A DNA stretch of 46,865 nucleotides from Eubacteriales bacterium. Lineage in GTDB: Bacteria > Bacillota > Clostridia > Lachnospirales > Lachnospiraceae. The stretch covers positions 1 through 46,865 of the forward strand of contig JAUNGJ010000020.1 of assembly GCA_030524585.1 (NCBI GenBank), read 5' to 3'. Under the pieces are notes generated by a model that did no database searches, was not told the origin of the DNA, and saw only the letters and a program-made list of their open reading frames with translations. Below are positions 8,407 through 16,749 of this stretch, piece by piece; the stretch's first letter is position 1; every line of letters starts with the position of its first letter. The position numbers and the translations under genes were made by a program.

Positions 8407-9732
8407 TTATTCGATGGTTACATTCTGATAAAACAACTCCAGAATCTCTCTATAGGTTTTCCCATTCTTTGCCATCTCATTCGCTCCGTTTTGACTCATT
8501 CCAATTCCGTGTCCATAGCCTCCGCCCTCAATCACATAGGTTTCGTCCTGCTTTGTAATCGTAAAAAAAGCGCTGGGAAGCAGCTTCTGACTATCTACTA
8601 CAGATCCGTCATTTTTGGTGATCGTATACCCGGTTCCCCCGAGAGCAGTGCGAATCTTATTCTCTGTCTCCACCGTAACCGTACCTTCTGTTCCCGTTGC
8701 CGTCAGTTCCAGCGCCACGTCTCCCGGTCCCCGCCTGGTCACTTCTACATTTTCCAGCGCACCCAAATTCTGATTGGCATAATCTCCGATCAATGCGGCA
8801 AGAGTCTCTGCTGAAATCTCCGCCTGCCAGCGATACCACGGCAGATCCTTTTCATAATCGCCTTCGTCTCCGCACACCTCAATACACTTAAGATAGGCAT
8901 TTCTTTCGTTTGGAGCACTTCCCCATGCTTCCATATCTGTCGTTCTGCCGCAGGAAGTAGAATAATAATAGGTAGTTGCAATATTTCCCTGGTAGCGGAC
9001 TACCTGTCCTGCTGTCTCCATCACTGCCTGGAAAGCGCTGTCTGCCGTATAACTATTATTGTATACCTGAAATTCCGTACTGTCATTCACATGAGCTTCA
9101 TACTGTGGATATGCATAGTCTCCCATCTGCCGGCAGGCATAGCTTCTTGCGCAGACTGCCTGGGCCTTCAAAGCCTCCATCTCATAAGAAGATGGCATCT
9201 CGCTGGGCACCACCTTGCACAGATACTGCTCCAGGGGCAGCTCATTAATCATAACCATACCTTCCTCGCCGGACCATATCTCAATCACCCCGGCATAAGC
9301 AGGAATTCCACATCCGCGTTCAATACTCTCCACTCGGATTTCTTCTCCTTCATTCAGTGGCTTCACCGTGATCTTTCCCTCAGCAAATCTCTCATCATCC
9401 TGTGTCAGTGTCAGAATTCCTCCTGTCCACTCTTCCTCCTGGTCTCCGCGGCAGATAATAAGGCCGCTGTCTGCTGCCAGACTGACAGAATCATGCAGAA
9501 TATCTCCATAGCCAGATGTCATCAATAACACCCGGATATTTTCATTAGGCACAGTCCCCTGACTTCCCTCCTGCTGGTATTCGTCCGGTATATCCAATTC
9601 ACTCTCCGTCTTTCCTTTCAGACCGCCCTTCCTGATCTCCTCTGAATTCAGGGAACGAATCAGGCCAAGAATCAGACACAGCATCGCCATAATACCGAAT
9701 ATATATACAATGTACCGATTCGTTTTCTTCAC
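8407..9732 (-). CDS. spoIID: SpoIID/LytB domain protein (stage II sporulation protein D type)
   Basis: SpoIID is a lytic transglycosylase that trims peptidoglycan during engulfment of the forespore. The 441-residue protein has one N-terminal membrane anchor (about residues 7-26). The SpoIID core follows, with the conserved LCKVVPSEMPSSYEMEALKAQAVCARSY block. The C-terminal stretch GGYGHGIGMSQNGANEMAK is the most conserved part of the family. The GTG start at 9732 has GAGGT six bases upstream. A sigma-E-like promoter lies just upstream, fitting mother-cell expression. SpoIIQ/SpoIIR or spoIIID neighbours, common in other genomes, are not in view, so a LytB-type paralogue is possible. Confidence 0.85.
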   Translation of the reverse strand: MKKTNRYIVYIFGIMAMLCLILGLIRSLNSEEIRKGGLKGKTESELDIPDEYQQEGSQGTVPNENIRVLLMTSGYGDILHDSVSLAADSGLIICRGDQEEEWTGGILTLTQDDERFAEGKITVKPLNEGEEIRVESIERGCGIPAYAGVIEIWSGEEGMVMINELPLEQYLCKVVPSEMPSSYEMEALKAQAVCARSYACRQMGDYAYPQYEAHVNDSTEFQVYNNSYTADSAFQAVMETAGQVVRYQGNIATTYYYSTSCGRTTDMEAWGSAPNERNAYLKCIEVCGDEGDYEKDLPWYRWQAEISAETLAALIGDYANQNLGALENVEVTRRGPGDVALELTATGTEGTVTVETENKIRTALGGTGYTITKNDGSVVDSQKLLPSAFFTITKQDETYVIEGGGYGHGIGMSQNGANEMAKNGKTYREILELFYQNVTIE

Positions 9733-9762
9733 TTATGTACCTCTTGTCCGTAGCTTCTCTTA

Positions 9763-9792
9763 AATGTATGTATTCTTCCGTAAATTGATACA
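9763..9792 (-). promoter_or_regulatory. candidate sigma-E promoter of spoIID
   Basis: The minus strand reads CATACATT (9763-9770), an exact fit to the sigma-E -10 pattern CATACAnT. TGTATCAA (9785-9792) lies 14 bases upstream as a weaker -35. The start point would be near 9755, about 23 bases before the GTG. Confidence 0.4.
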
Positions 9793-9822
9793 TAAAAAGA
9801 ACGACCTTGCGGTCGTCCTTTC
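9793..9822 (-). terminator. terminator of the 6S RNA gene
   Basis: On the minus strand a ten-base-pair stem of GGACGACC/GGTCGTTC type closes a GCAA tetraloop and is followed by TTTTT. It ends the transcription unit that starts near 10012. Confidence 0.85.
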
Positions 9823-9825
9823 ATC

Positions 9826-10012
9826 TTTTGTACTTCCCCAAAATGCCGGTTCCTGTATTTTGACTCCTAGCCACAGCTAGGTGGGTGTCCGCATCCGTTT
9901 TTCTGCCTTCCCCTGCGTAAATGGAGGCCTGGCATATTACGGAGATATAAGAGTCCCGTTTAAAGTTTTGTAGGTTCAAAATTACAGGAGTTATCGTACA
10001 TCCCAGGTTGTT
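9826..10012 (-). ncRNA. ssrS: 6S RNA
   Basis: 6S RNA binds the housekeeping RNA polymerase holoenzyme by imitating an open promoter. The unit has its own promoter and terminator and spans about 187 bases, the usual size. Order and motifs agree with bacterial 6S. Near the 5' end is CUGGGAUGUACGAUAAC, resembling the E. coli CUGAGAUGUUCGCAAGC. Near the 3' end come ACACCCACCU, a small AGC/GCU hairpin, UACAGG, and CCGGCAUUUUGGGG. The 5' and 3' ends pair over ten bases (CCUGGGAUGU with GCAUUUUGGG, using G-U pairs). A second helix pairs UCCUGU and AUUUUGA with UCAAAAU and ACAGGA. The overlapping 95-codon frame is a shadow. Confidence 0.8.
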
Positions 10013-10018
10013 GGTCTT

Positions 10019-10049
10019 ATTATAACCTAATATCATGTATTTTTCCACT
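10019..10049 (-). promoter_or_regulatory. promoter of the 6S RNA gene
   Basis: Consensus TATAAT on the minus strand (10019-10024) has TGGAAA 17 bases upstream as a four-of-six -35. The predicted start is near 10012. Confidence 0.65.
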
Positions 10050-10164
10050 ATTTTAAGAAAAAAGTATTTAAAATATCTGCCAAAATTACCAAACCAAACA
10101 GTTTTCACTATTTGTTACTTAAGATATTTCCATAAACCAATCGAGACAGGCGGATATTTATAAG

Positions 10165-10191
10165 GAAAAGGTTACTTGCGGCAACTTTTTC
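10165..10191 (-). terminator. probable terminator of the leuC-leuD-thrC operon
   Basis: Minus-strand AAAAGTTGC and GTAACCTTTT pair around a CGCAA loop, with one bulged base and one G-U pair. The T-run is short (TTTTCC). It lies about 75 bp after the thrC stop. Confidence 0.5.
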
Positions 10192-10261
10192 TCGGGCAAT
10201 GATTCCTGCCTTGACCGGCTGTGCTATGGATACCACCTATAATTTTGGCTCTTTTCATATT

Positions 10262-11752
10262 CTATAATCCCAAAATTGACTTTACTGTTTCTTCCATCTT
10301 ATCTGCATCACATTCCAGTGTATGCAGGATATTTGCATCCAGGATCTCCCGAATTGCATTCGGAAGCTCTGTCCCGGATACCTTCTTTAGCTCTTCTAAA
10401 AGCTCAAATTCATCCTGGGATTCATACTTCTCATCAATCGCTGTCATGACGCTCTTGACAAATTTATACGGACTTGCAGTAGACGCCACAACGCATTTCG
10501 CAGTATCTCCCGTCTTCTTACCATATTCTTTGCACACATGAGCAGCGACTGCTGTATGGGTGTCTATAACATATCCGGTTCTGCCATATACCTCATGGAT
10601 CATCTCGGCCGTCTGCTTTTCTGTCGCATAACCAGCAGCAAAATCAGCAAGCTTCACCTTCATATCCTCGGTGATCTGGTAAATTCCTTCCTCTTTAAGA
10701 GCATTCATAAGCTCTGCGTTCTTCTTATCATCACAATCTGCAATCTGATAGATCAGACGCTCCAGATTGCTGGAAATCAGAATGTCCATAGAAGGTGATG
10801 TGGTCAGTACAAATTCTCTGTTCTTCTTATCATAGGTTCCTGTCTGGAAAAAATCAAACAGCACTTTATTCTCATTGGATGCGCATACCAGCTTCCGAAT
10901 CGGCACACCCATCTGTTTTGCATAGTAAGCAGCCAGAATATTACCAAAATTGCCGGTAGGAACTACTACATTGATTTCTTCGCCCGCCTGAATCTCATCA
11001 TTCTGAAGAAGCTTCGCATAAGCATACACATAATAAACCACCTGCGGAACCAATCGTCCAATATTGATCGAGTTGGCAGATGAAAACTGGTAGCCATGAG
11101 CGTCCAACTCTTCTGCCAGCTTCTTGTTCTCAAACATCGCTTTCACGCCGCTCTGCGCATTGTCAAAGTTGCCATGAATAGCTACAACATCTACATTCCT
11201 GCCCTTCTGGGTAACCATCTGCATTTCCTGCACTCTGCTGACGCCATTCTTTGGGTAGAATACGATAATTCTGGTCCCTTCCACATCAGCAAAGCCTGCC
11301 ATAGCAGCTTTTCCCGTATCTCCGGATGTAGCTGTCAGAATCACGATCTCGTTCTTCACCTGGTTCTTTCTGGCAGAAACCGTAAGTAAATGGGGCAGAA
11401 TGGAAAGCGCCATATCCTTAAATGCAATGGTTGCCCCGTGAAACAGCTCCAGATAATAAGTTCCATCCACCTTTACAAGCGGCGCGATCTCCTCTGTATC
11501 GAACTTGCTGTCATACGCCCTGCGTATACATTCCTTAAGCTCATCCTCTGTAAAATCTGTCAGGAACTCCTTCATAACGGTGTATGCTGTTTCCTGATAA
11601 GACATGCCCTTAAGTTCGTCCACAGCAACTGACAGCTTCGGAATCTCAACCGGAACAAACAGCCCTCCGTCATCTGCCAATCCTTTCAGAATTGCCTGAG
11701 ATGCAGTAACTGTAATATCAGAATTTCTTGTGCTTTTATATAGTATACTCAT
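10262..11752 (-). CDS. thrC: threonine synthase
   Basis: ThrC converts O-phosphohomoserine to threonine with pyridoxal phosphate. The 496 residues match the long (fungal/Gram-negative-like) form. The N-terminal region starts with YKSTRNSDITVTASQAILKGLADDGGLFVP, split here by family knowledge into the usual small domain. The cofactor lysine is in GATIAFKDMAL near residue 112. LTATSGDTGKAAMAGF and VPTGNFGNILAAYYAKQMG are the phosphate- and substrate-binding loops. It begins 25 bp after leuD, so it is the third gene of leuC-leuD-thrC, which pairs the leucine and threonine/isoleucine routes. Confidence 0.97.
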   Translation of the reverse strand: MSILYKSTRNSDITVTASQAILKGLADDGGLFVPVEIPKLSVAVDELKGMSYQETAYTVMKEFLTDFTEDELKECIRRAYDSKFDTEEIAPLVKVDGTYYLELFHGATIAFKDMALSILPHLLTVSARKNQVKNEIVILTATSGDTGKAAMAGFADVEGTRIIVFYPKNGVSRVQEMQMVTQKGRNVDVVAIHGNFDNAQSGVKAMFENKKLAEELDAHGYQFSSANSINIGRLVPQVVYYVYAYAKLLQNDEIQAGEEINVVVPTGNFGNILAAYYAKQMGVPIRKLVCASNENKVLFDFFQTGTYDKKNREFVLTTSPSMDILISSNLERLIYQIADCDDKKNAELMNALKEEGIYQITEDMKVKLADFAAGYATEKQTAEMIHEVYGRTGYVIDTHTAVAAHVCKEYGKKTGDTAKCVVASTASPYKFVKSVMTAIDEKYESQDEFELLEELKKVSGTELPNAIREILDANILHTLECDADKMEETVKSILGL

Positions 11753-11777
11753 TGTTTTCCCTTTCTCGAATCACACA

Positions 11778-12272
11778 TTATATACTTTTCTTACTGTTAA
11801 TATAGTTTACCAATCCTCCGGCTGCAATCAGCTCCTGCATAAATTCCGGGAATGCCTGTCCCTGAAACTCCGTACCTCTGGTCCGGTTATAGATCTTTCC
11901 GCTGTCAAAATCAATCTCCACCTCGTCTCCGGCTTCAATACCTTTGGCTGCTTCCGGACATTCAATGATCGGAAGACCGATATTGATAGCATTGCGGTAG
12001 AAAATTCTTGCAAACGTCTCTGCAATCACGCAGCTTACACCTGCTGTCTTTAAGCAGAGCGGCGCATGCTCTCTGGAAGAGCCGCAGCCAAAGTTTTTAT
12101 TGGCAACGATAATATCTCCCGGCTGTACCTTCTGCGCAAATTCAGGATCAATGTCTACCATTGCATGACTTGCCAGCTCCTGAGGATCAAACGAGTTCAG
12201 ATATCTGGCCGGAATGATAACATCCGTATCCACGTTATCTCCATATTTAAATACATGTCCCAATGCCTTCAT
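11778..12272 (-). CDS. leuD: 3-isopropylmalate dehydratase small subunit
   Basis: LeuD is the swivelling-domain subunit that, with LeuC, isomerises 2- and 3-isopropylmalate in leucine synthesis. The 164 residues match the short LeuD2/archaeal-type form. Conserved segments are [16 protein letters not shown] at the N-terminus and [12 protein letters not shown] near residue 60. Its ATG shares one base with the leuC stop (TAATG), so translation is coupled to leuC. Confidence 0.96.
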   Translation of the reverse strand: MKALGHVFKYGDNVDTDVIIPARYLNSFDPQELASHAMVDIDPEFAQKVQPGDIIVANKNFGCGSSREHAPLCLKTAGVSCVIAETFARIFYRNAINIGLPIIECPEAAKGIEAGDEVEIDFDSGKIYNRTRGTEFQGQAFPEFMQELIAAGGLVNYINSKKSI

Positions 12273-13549
12273 TATCTGTCACCTCCAACTTTTTCCGGAT
12301 TTGCAATATATCCTGCGATCGCGCTTGCTGCCGCCGTCTCCGGTGACGCAAGATAAATCAATGAATCCACATGCCCCATTCTTCCTACAAAGTTACGGTT
12401 CGTGGTTGATACACACTTCTCGCCTGCTGCCATAACACCCATATGTCCGCCCATACATGGTCCGCAGCTTGGAGTATTCACAGCACAGCCTGCATCAACA
12501 AATATATCAAGCAGACCTTCTGCAATACACTGCTTATAAATCTTCTGTGTTGCCGGAACAACCATGACACGTACATCCGGGTGCACCGTATGTCCTTTCA
12601 GAACGGCTGCCGCCTTTCTCAGGTCAGACATACGTCCATTTGTACAGGAACCAATAACCACCTGATCGATCTTGATCGGCTCCATTGCCTCAATCTCATC
12701 GATGGTCTTCGCATTACCAGGAAGATGAGGAAATGCAACCGTCGGGCGAACCTCGGCCAGATCAATCTCAATAACTTCATCATATACCGCATCTTCATCT
12801 GCCTCGTATACTTTATATTCCTTCCTGCAATGATCTGCCAGATATGCTTTTGTCTGCTCATCCACTGGGAAGATACCGTTCTTAGCTCCTGCTTCAATCG
12901 CCATATTGGCAATGGTAAACCGATCATCCATAGACAGATTGGCAATACCGTCTCCTGTAAATTCCATCGTCTTATACAGCGCTCCGTCTACACCGATTTT
13001 TCCAATAATATGGATGATAATATCCTTGCCGCTTACATATTGAGACGGCTTGCCTGTCAATACAAATTTCATTGCATTCGGCACCTTGAACCACAGCTCT
13101 CCCGTTGCCATACCTGTGGAAATATCTGTCGTGCCGACACCAGTAGAAAATGCACCCAGCGCACCATATGTACAGGTGTGTGAATCTGCGCCAATAATAC
13201 ATTCACCGGCGGTTACAACACCCGCCTCCGGCAAGATCGCATGTTCTACACCGGACTTGCCCTGTTCAAAGTACCAGCTAAGTCCCTGCTCTTTTGCGAA
13301 CTCACGGATCGCCTTAGAGTTCTCTGCAGATTTAATATCCTTGTTTGGTGTAAAATGATCTGGTACCAGAACTACTTTATCTTTATCAAATACTTTATCA
13401 GCCATCTGTCTGAAAATCGGCAGCGCCATTGGTCCGGTGATATCATTCGCCATAACCACATCAAGCTTTGCCATGATCAGCTGTCCTGCTTCCACATGAT
13501 CCAATCCCGCATGTGCCGCCAGGATCTTCTGTGTCATCGTCATTCCCAT
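12272..13549 (-). CDS. leuC: 3-isopropylmalate dehydratase large subunit
   Basis: LeuC carries the [4Fe-4S] cluster of isopropylmalate isomerase. The 425 residues fit the LeuC2-type aconitase family. Cluster ligands are seen in GSCTNGR (near residue 300) and in PSCGPCMGG (near 360). Other hallmarks are [21 protein letters not shown] and the C-terminal [13 protein letters not shown] 13549 was chosen, with AGGAGG ten bases upstream; the upstream GTG is too close to that site. Only 18 bp separate it from the stop of the surface-protein gene upstream. No leuA or leuB is present in the window, and no leucine T-box or leader lies in front. Confidence 0.96.
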   Translation of the reverse strand: MGMTMTQKILAAHAGLDHVEAGQLIMAKLDVVMANDITGPMALPIFRQMADKVFDKDKVVLVPDHFTPNKDIKSAENSKAIREFAKEQGLSWYFEQGKSGVEHAILPEAGVVTAGECIIGADSHTCTYGALGAFSTGVGTTDISTGMATGELWFKVPNAMKFVLTGKPSQYVSGKDIIIHIIGKIGVDGALYKTMEFTGDGIANLSMDDRFTIANMAIEAGAKNGIFPVDEQTKAYLADHCRKEYKVYEADEDAVYDEVIEIDLAEVRPTVAFPHLPGNAKTIDEIEAMEPIKIDQVVIGSCTNGRMSDLRKAAAVLKGHTVHPDVRVMVVPATQKIYKQCIAEGLLDIFVDAGCAVNTPSCGPCMGGHMGVMAAGEKCVSTTNRNFVGRMGHVDSLIYLASPETAAASAIAGYIANPEKVGGDR

Positions 13550-13567
13550 GGAAATCACGCCTCCTTA

Positions 13568-15445
13568 TTATCTTTTCTTCATTCTACGTGCTATCATAAC
13601 ACAAGTAACGACAGCCACGCAAGAAAGAATGCAAGTAATAAGCGGAATCACTATATTTCTTTCATCCCCGGTCTTTACTGTAGCCGGTTTGGGATTCTCC
13701 ACAGGCTGCTTGGGCTCTTTCGGATTTTCCGGTTCCTCCTCCTGAATCTCATCATTCGTCATAGTACCAAGGTGTACTGTAGTCTTATCTTTCCTGATCG
13801 TCACTGTAAATGGCGGAATCAGCTCATATTCCTGATTGTTCTCACATCGAAGCTCCTCAATCGTATACGTGTCAAAGGGAAGCGCCCCTCTTCTGTCATC
13901 TGTTTTTACCGAGGTTCCGTCTGATTTTATTCCAAACCACACACCATCCCTGCAGGTTTCTCCCAAATTAGTATTTGTAGAATGAAGATTCCATTCGGCT
14001 GCCGTAGATGCCTGCCCGTTTTCATCGGTCAGAATAATATGGCTCTCTCCTGTCGTGTTGCTGGTGATGCGAAATGGTATCTGCGAAAGTCTCCTATGTG
14101 TTCCATCTGCAATCTTTACCAGCTCCAGATCTCCGCGAATCACATAATCTGAGGCAGCATATACATTTCCGCCCTCCATCTCAGCTAAATTTCCACTCTG
14201 CCTAATCTGTGTCAGAAGTCTCCCCTCCCACACGTTACCCGTATGATTCTGAAAATAATTTCCGTCCAGCAAATATCCTGACGGCGCCTTCCTTTCTTCT
14301 ACCGTAACCGTCCCCAGCGGAAGCACGATCTGATCTTCATCCTCATAAAACGCATCCCCTTCTATTAGATGTTCCCTGTCCAATCTGCAAAGATACTGTG
14401 TCTGACCATCCACCTCTTCCGCTTTTGCTTCCAGCAGCCAGGTACGATCCGGCTCCTTTGGCAAGTCCTCAGCAGTATAATATCCTGCATAAAAACGCAC
14501 TTCGAAATTAGCTCCCTCCAGAGACGCACCTCCCAGCGGATATCCTTCTTGCCCCTCCGCATCCTGCTTATATACAGCAAGTCCCAGAGTGTCCCATACT
14601 GGCATATCCTCCACTTCTACTATTTGCGTTTCCTGAGCCGTAACTGTCACCGGATATACAGTTTCATCCAGCCTATATCCTTCCGGTGCTTTTGTTTCTT
14701 TAATATAGTAAGTTCCTGGCTCCAGTTCTGCCGCGCCGGTTTCCCCCGACGCATCCGCAGTCAAAGCTGCCGCCTGATTTCTGCAGCTCGCGTCTGTATA
14801 GATTCCATATTCTGCTCCCTGCAGGCTATAGCATGTATTATTTTCCACCAGTTCTGTTCTTGCTGTTCCTTTTTTCAGAGCTACAAAACCGGTAGGATAA
14901 TATTCCCAATAGGCCAGATTCTGCGTAGTATTCACTCCGTCGGACAGCAAATATACATTAAATCCCCTTGGCGCATTGGGCAGACCTGCAATTCGGTCAA
15001 TGAAAGCCTGTCCGTATCCATAATAATTATCATCATGTCCATTAGCAACAGAACCCGCAAGACAGGTCTCTACATAAGAGGCACCCACGTCTCCCGGCCC
15101 TTTCCATCCGTAATAATATACCTTTCTCAGCAATTCATTGCCATGGTTATCCTCCGTATAAGAAGCAACCGTAGAAAATGCCGTTCCCACCTGTGTAGGC
15201 GGCTCTAACTCATGACATACACACATAGCAGAGGTGTTTCCGTCAATTTCAAAATATCCCACTCTAAGCATTCCATCATCATACCTGGTATCATAGAGTG
15301 TAAGGACATGCGAACCCTCTTCAATGCTTTCATCAGACGCCCGCGCCATTCGTTTCACTCCCCCGGCGCATAAGAGCATCACTGCCGCAGCCAATGCCAT
15401 CATGAACACTATTTGTCTCCTATTCAGTTTTCTTTGCTTTTTCAT
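13568..15445 (-). CDS. cell-wall surface protein with thioester domain and SpaA/Cna-B repeats
   Basis: This 625-residue secreted adhesin or pilus-tip-like protein has a signal peptide (residues 1-37: KKQRKLNRR, a hydrophobic core, then ARA). A thioester-type domain (about 55-185) follows, with MCVCHELEPP (C75/C77) and TTQNLAYW (Q175), the usual Cys and Gln partners. Three SpaA/Cna-B-like domains come next (about 190-282, 288-430, 455-580), each ending in a conserved Glu segment such as YYIKETKAPEGY, TVEERKAPSGY and YTIEELRCEN. A proline-rich spacer leads to VKTGD at 590, a degenerate sorting motif, then a membrane helix and RRMKKR. ATG 15445 follows TAGGAGG. No sortase or pilin partner is nearby. 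Leucine and threonine genes follow directly. Confidence 0.88.
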   Translation of the reverse strand: MKKQRKLNRRQIVFMMALAAAVMLLCAGGVKRMARASDESIEEGSHVLTLYDTRYDDGMLRVGYFEIDGNTSAMCVCHELEPPTQVGTAFSTVASYTEDNHGNELLRKVYYYGWKGPGDVGASYVETCLAGSVANGHDDNYYGYGQAFIDRIAGLPNAPRGFNVYLLSDGVNTTQNLAYWEYYPTGFVALKKGTARTELVENNTCYSLQGAEYGIYTDASCRNQAAALTADASGETGAAELEPGTYYIKETKAPEGYRLDETVYPVTVTAQETQIVEVEDMPVWDTLGLAVYKQDAEGQEGYPLGGASLEGANFEVRFYAGYYTAEDLPKEPDRTWLLEAKAEEVDGQTQYLCRLDREHLIEGDAFYEDEDQIVLPLGTVTVEERKAPSGYLLDGNYFQNHTGNVWEGRLLTQIRQSGNLAEMEGGNVYAASDYVIRGDLELVKIADGTHRRLSQIPFRITSNTTGESHIILTDENGQASTAAEWNLHSTNTNLGETCRDGVWFGIKSDGTSVKTDDRRGALPFDTYTIEELRCENNQEYELIPPFTVTIRKDKTTVHLGTMTNDEIQEEEPENPKEPKQPVENPKPATVKTGDERNIVIPLITCILSCVAVVTCVMIARRMKKR

Positions 15446-15455
15446 AAAATTCCTC

Positions 15456-15608
15456 CTACTTAAAATAATCATTACCTCGATAAGGATTGTCATTTCGTGT
15501 CATCTCTGGAAAGTGGGATGATATGTTCCCTGGCGAACCGCCTTTAGAATTTCCTAAATAGAATATTCGAACTTTGACTTCTTGACGAGTATTGACATAA
15601 TAATACAT
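15456..15608 (-). CDS. possible 50-codon leader ORF before the surface-protein gene
   Basis: The frame begins MYYYVNTRQEVKVRIFYLG and ends in PYRGNDYFK. Its stop TAG is the first part of the TAGGAGG ribosome binding site of the surface-protein gene. AGGAG stands only three bases before its ATG, which is short. The predicted -10 element (TATTAT) falls inside codons 3-4, so this ORF and that promoter cannot both work as drawn. No family is recognised. I hold it as a candidate only. Confidence 0.25.
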   Translation of the reverse strand: MYYYVNTRQEVKVRIFYLGNSKGGSPGNISSHFPEMTRNDNPYRGNDYFK

Positions 15609-15625
15609 TTTCTCCTCGCCGTCAA
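15597..15625 (-). promoter_or_regulatory. promoter of the surface protein-leuCD-thrC transcription unit
   Basis: Minus-strand TTGACG (15620-15625) and TATTAT (15597-15602) are separated by exactly 17 bases. The start point would be near 15590, giving a leader of about 145 bases that contains a small GGCG/CGCC hairpin. Confidence 0.55.
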
Positions 15626-15677
15626 CATAATTTTTATATTTATTTAAACTTTGTATAACCTGCACAAGCACAAAGGA

Positions 15678-15706
15678 GCTGCATATGCTGCAACTCCTCT
15701 GCAAAT
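15678..15706 (-). terminator. hairpin after the CmpB-family gene, possible weak terminator
   Basis: Minus-strand AGGAGTTGCA and TGCAGCTCCT pair over ten bases around GCATA. Only TTTGTGCTTG follows, so the T-run is poor. It may limit read-through into the surface-protein gene. Confidence 0.4.
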
Positions 15707-15725
15707 TCAAAACAGTATCATGTAT

Positions 15726-16598
15726 TTATTTTCTGCGGACTCCAAGATTCTCTTTCAATTCCCGCAGAGCATCTCTATATTTTCTGGACTCCATGCCTGG
15801 AAATGCCTTGATAAGCCGCTCTCCAACTGCTCCCTTCTCCTTCAGAAGCTTCTCATAAAGGCCTCTCAGCTCGTCCTTTCTCGCCAGCATCTCACCATAC
15901 AGTTCTTCTTTTCTCTCCGTATAGTACTCTTCTCTGAATTCTCTTCCGGCTTCCTTTACATTTTCGACCTTGGATCTTAGTTTCTCTTCTTTCTCCAGGC
16001 CATCCTTTACATTCTCGTATATATTTTCTCCCATCTTGTCTGACAGCTCACGCAGCTCCACGGCAATCTTTTCCATAGACTCCAACTTTTTGTTCAGCTT
16101 CAGTATAGCTGCTGCAGTAACATACAGGTCAGCAATCATACCAACGCTGCATACCACCAGAATTACCAGACCAATTCCAAAAGGTATATGTACCACCAAT
16201 CCGTTCACCATCGGCTGAAATACCTTCATAATAAATACACAGAACACTCCCCATATCAGCGAGAATATTAGGCATACATAGCCTCCGATGTTCAGTGGCT
16301 GGTTCGAATAATCCCACCACTTATGATGAAATAATCTGTCCATGACAAATCCGGTAAGACCTTCAATTACCGTGACAAGTACCACAGACGCCAGATAAAG
16401 CATAATCAAATTGCCACGTACTTCACTCAGGCAGTAAATCACTGATACCACACCAACTCCGTAAATCGGGCAAATCGGTCCATTTAAAAATCCTCTATTT
16501 ACAAACTGTCCTGTCTTCACCGCCGCATAGGCTACTTCCACGCACCATCCAAGCACACCATATATAAAGAAAAACGCTGTCAAGTAATATAAATCCAT
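15726..16598 (-). CDS. CmpB-type (PF06541) multi-spanning membrane protein
   Basis: The 290-residue protein has about five N-terminal membrane helices (residues 3-160) and then a long charged, coiled-coil-prone cytoplasmic tail to the end (LNKKLESMEKIAVELRELSDKMGENI onward). The motif GVLGWCVEVAYAAVKTGQFVNRGFLNGPICPIYGVG is the hallmark of proteins annotated as putative ABC-transporter type IV/CmpB; it is cited here in pieces from residues 14-50. Transport has not been shown for the family, and no ABC partner is next door. ATG 16598 follows AAAGGATGG. It is divergent from feoAB, with about 150 bp between. Confidence 0.8.
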   Translation of the reverse strand: MDLYYLTAFFFIYGVLGWCVEVAYAAVKTGQFVNRGFLNGPICPIYGVGVVSVIYCLSEVRGNLIMLYLASVVLVTVIEGLTGFVMDRLFHHKWWDYSNQPLNIGGYVCLIFSLIWGVFCVFIMKVFQPMVNGLVVHIPFGIGLVILVVCSVGMIADLYVTAAAILKLNKKLESMEKIAVELRELSDKMGENIYENVKDGLEKEEKLRSKVENVKEAGREFREEYYTERKEELYGEMLARKDELRGLYEKLLKEKGAVGERLIKAFPGMESRKYRDALRELKENLGVRRK

Positions 16599-16670
16599 AA
16601 GTTCCATCCTTTCATAATATATTAGCTGCACTGCCTTAAATCTGCATAATATTGTTTATTATATGCCAGA

Positions 16671-16699
16671 TTGTAAATTTCGTCAAATAGTGCTATACT
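16671..16699 (+). promoter_or_regulatory. promoter of feoA-feoB
   Basis: TTGTAA and TATACT are spaced by 17 bases, an excellent sigma-A match. The start point would be near 16706. Confidence 0.75.
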
Positions 16700-16710
16700 T
16701 TTGCCGTAAC

Positions 16711-16726
16711 AGATAATTATTTATCA
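16711..16726 (+). promoter_or_regulatory. candidate metal-regulator (Fur or DtxR type) box at the feoA start point
   Basis: The stretch reads GATAATTATTTATC, an inverted repeat GATAA/TTATC close to the Fur consensus GATAATnATTATC with one extra T. It covers roughly +6 to +20 of the predicted transcript, where bound repressor would block transcription when iron is plentiful. Confidence 0.4.
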
Positions 16727-16749
16727 ACAACATTTTTTGGAGTTTATTT

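Noticed and set aside
9821-10108. 95-codon minus-strand frame
   Set aside because: It runs through the 6S RNA gene, its promoter and part of its terminator; composition and start context do not support a protein.
12443-13183. 246-codon plus-strand frame
   Set aside because: It lies fully antisense to leuC, which has all its cluster ligands; the translated sequence is Cys/Arg/His-rich and matches nothing.
13241-13924. 227-codon plus-strand frame
   Set aside because: It crosses from leuC into the surface-protein gene on the opposite strand; both of those are clear genes.
14369-15208. 279-codon plus-strand frame
   Set aside because: It is antisense to the surface-protein gene, with no ribosome binding site and shadow-like composition.
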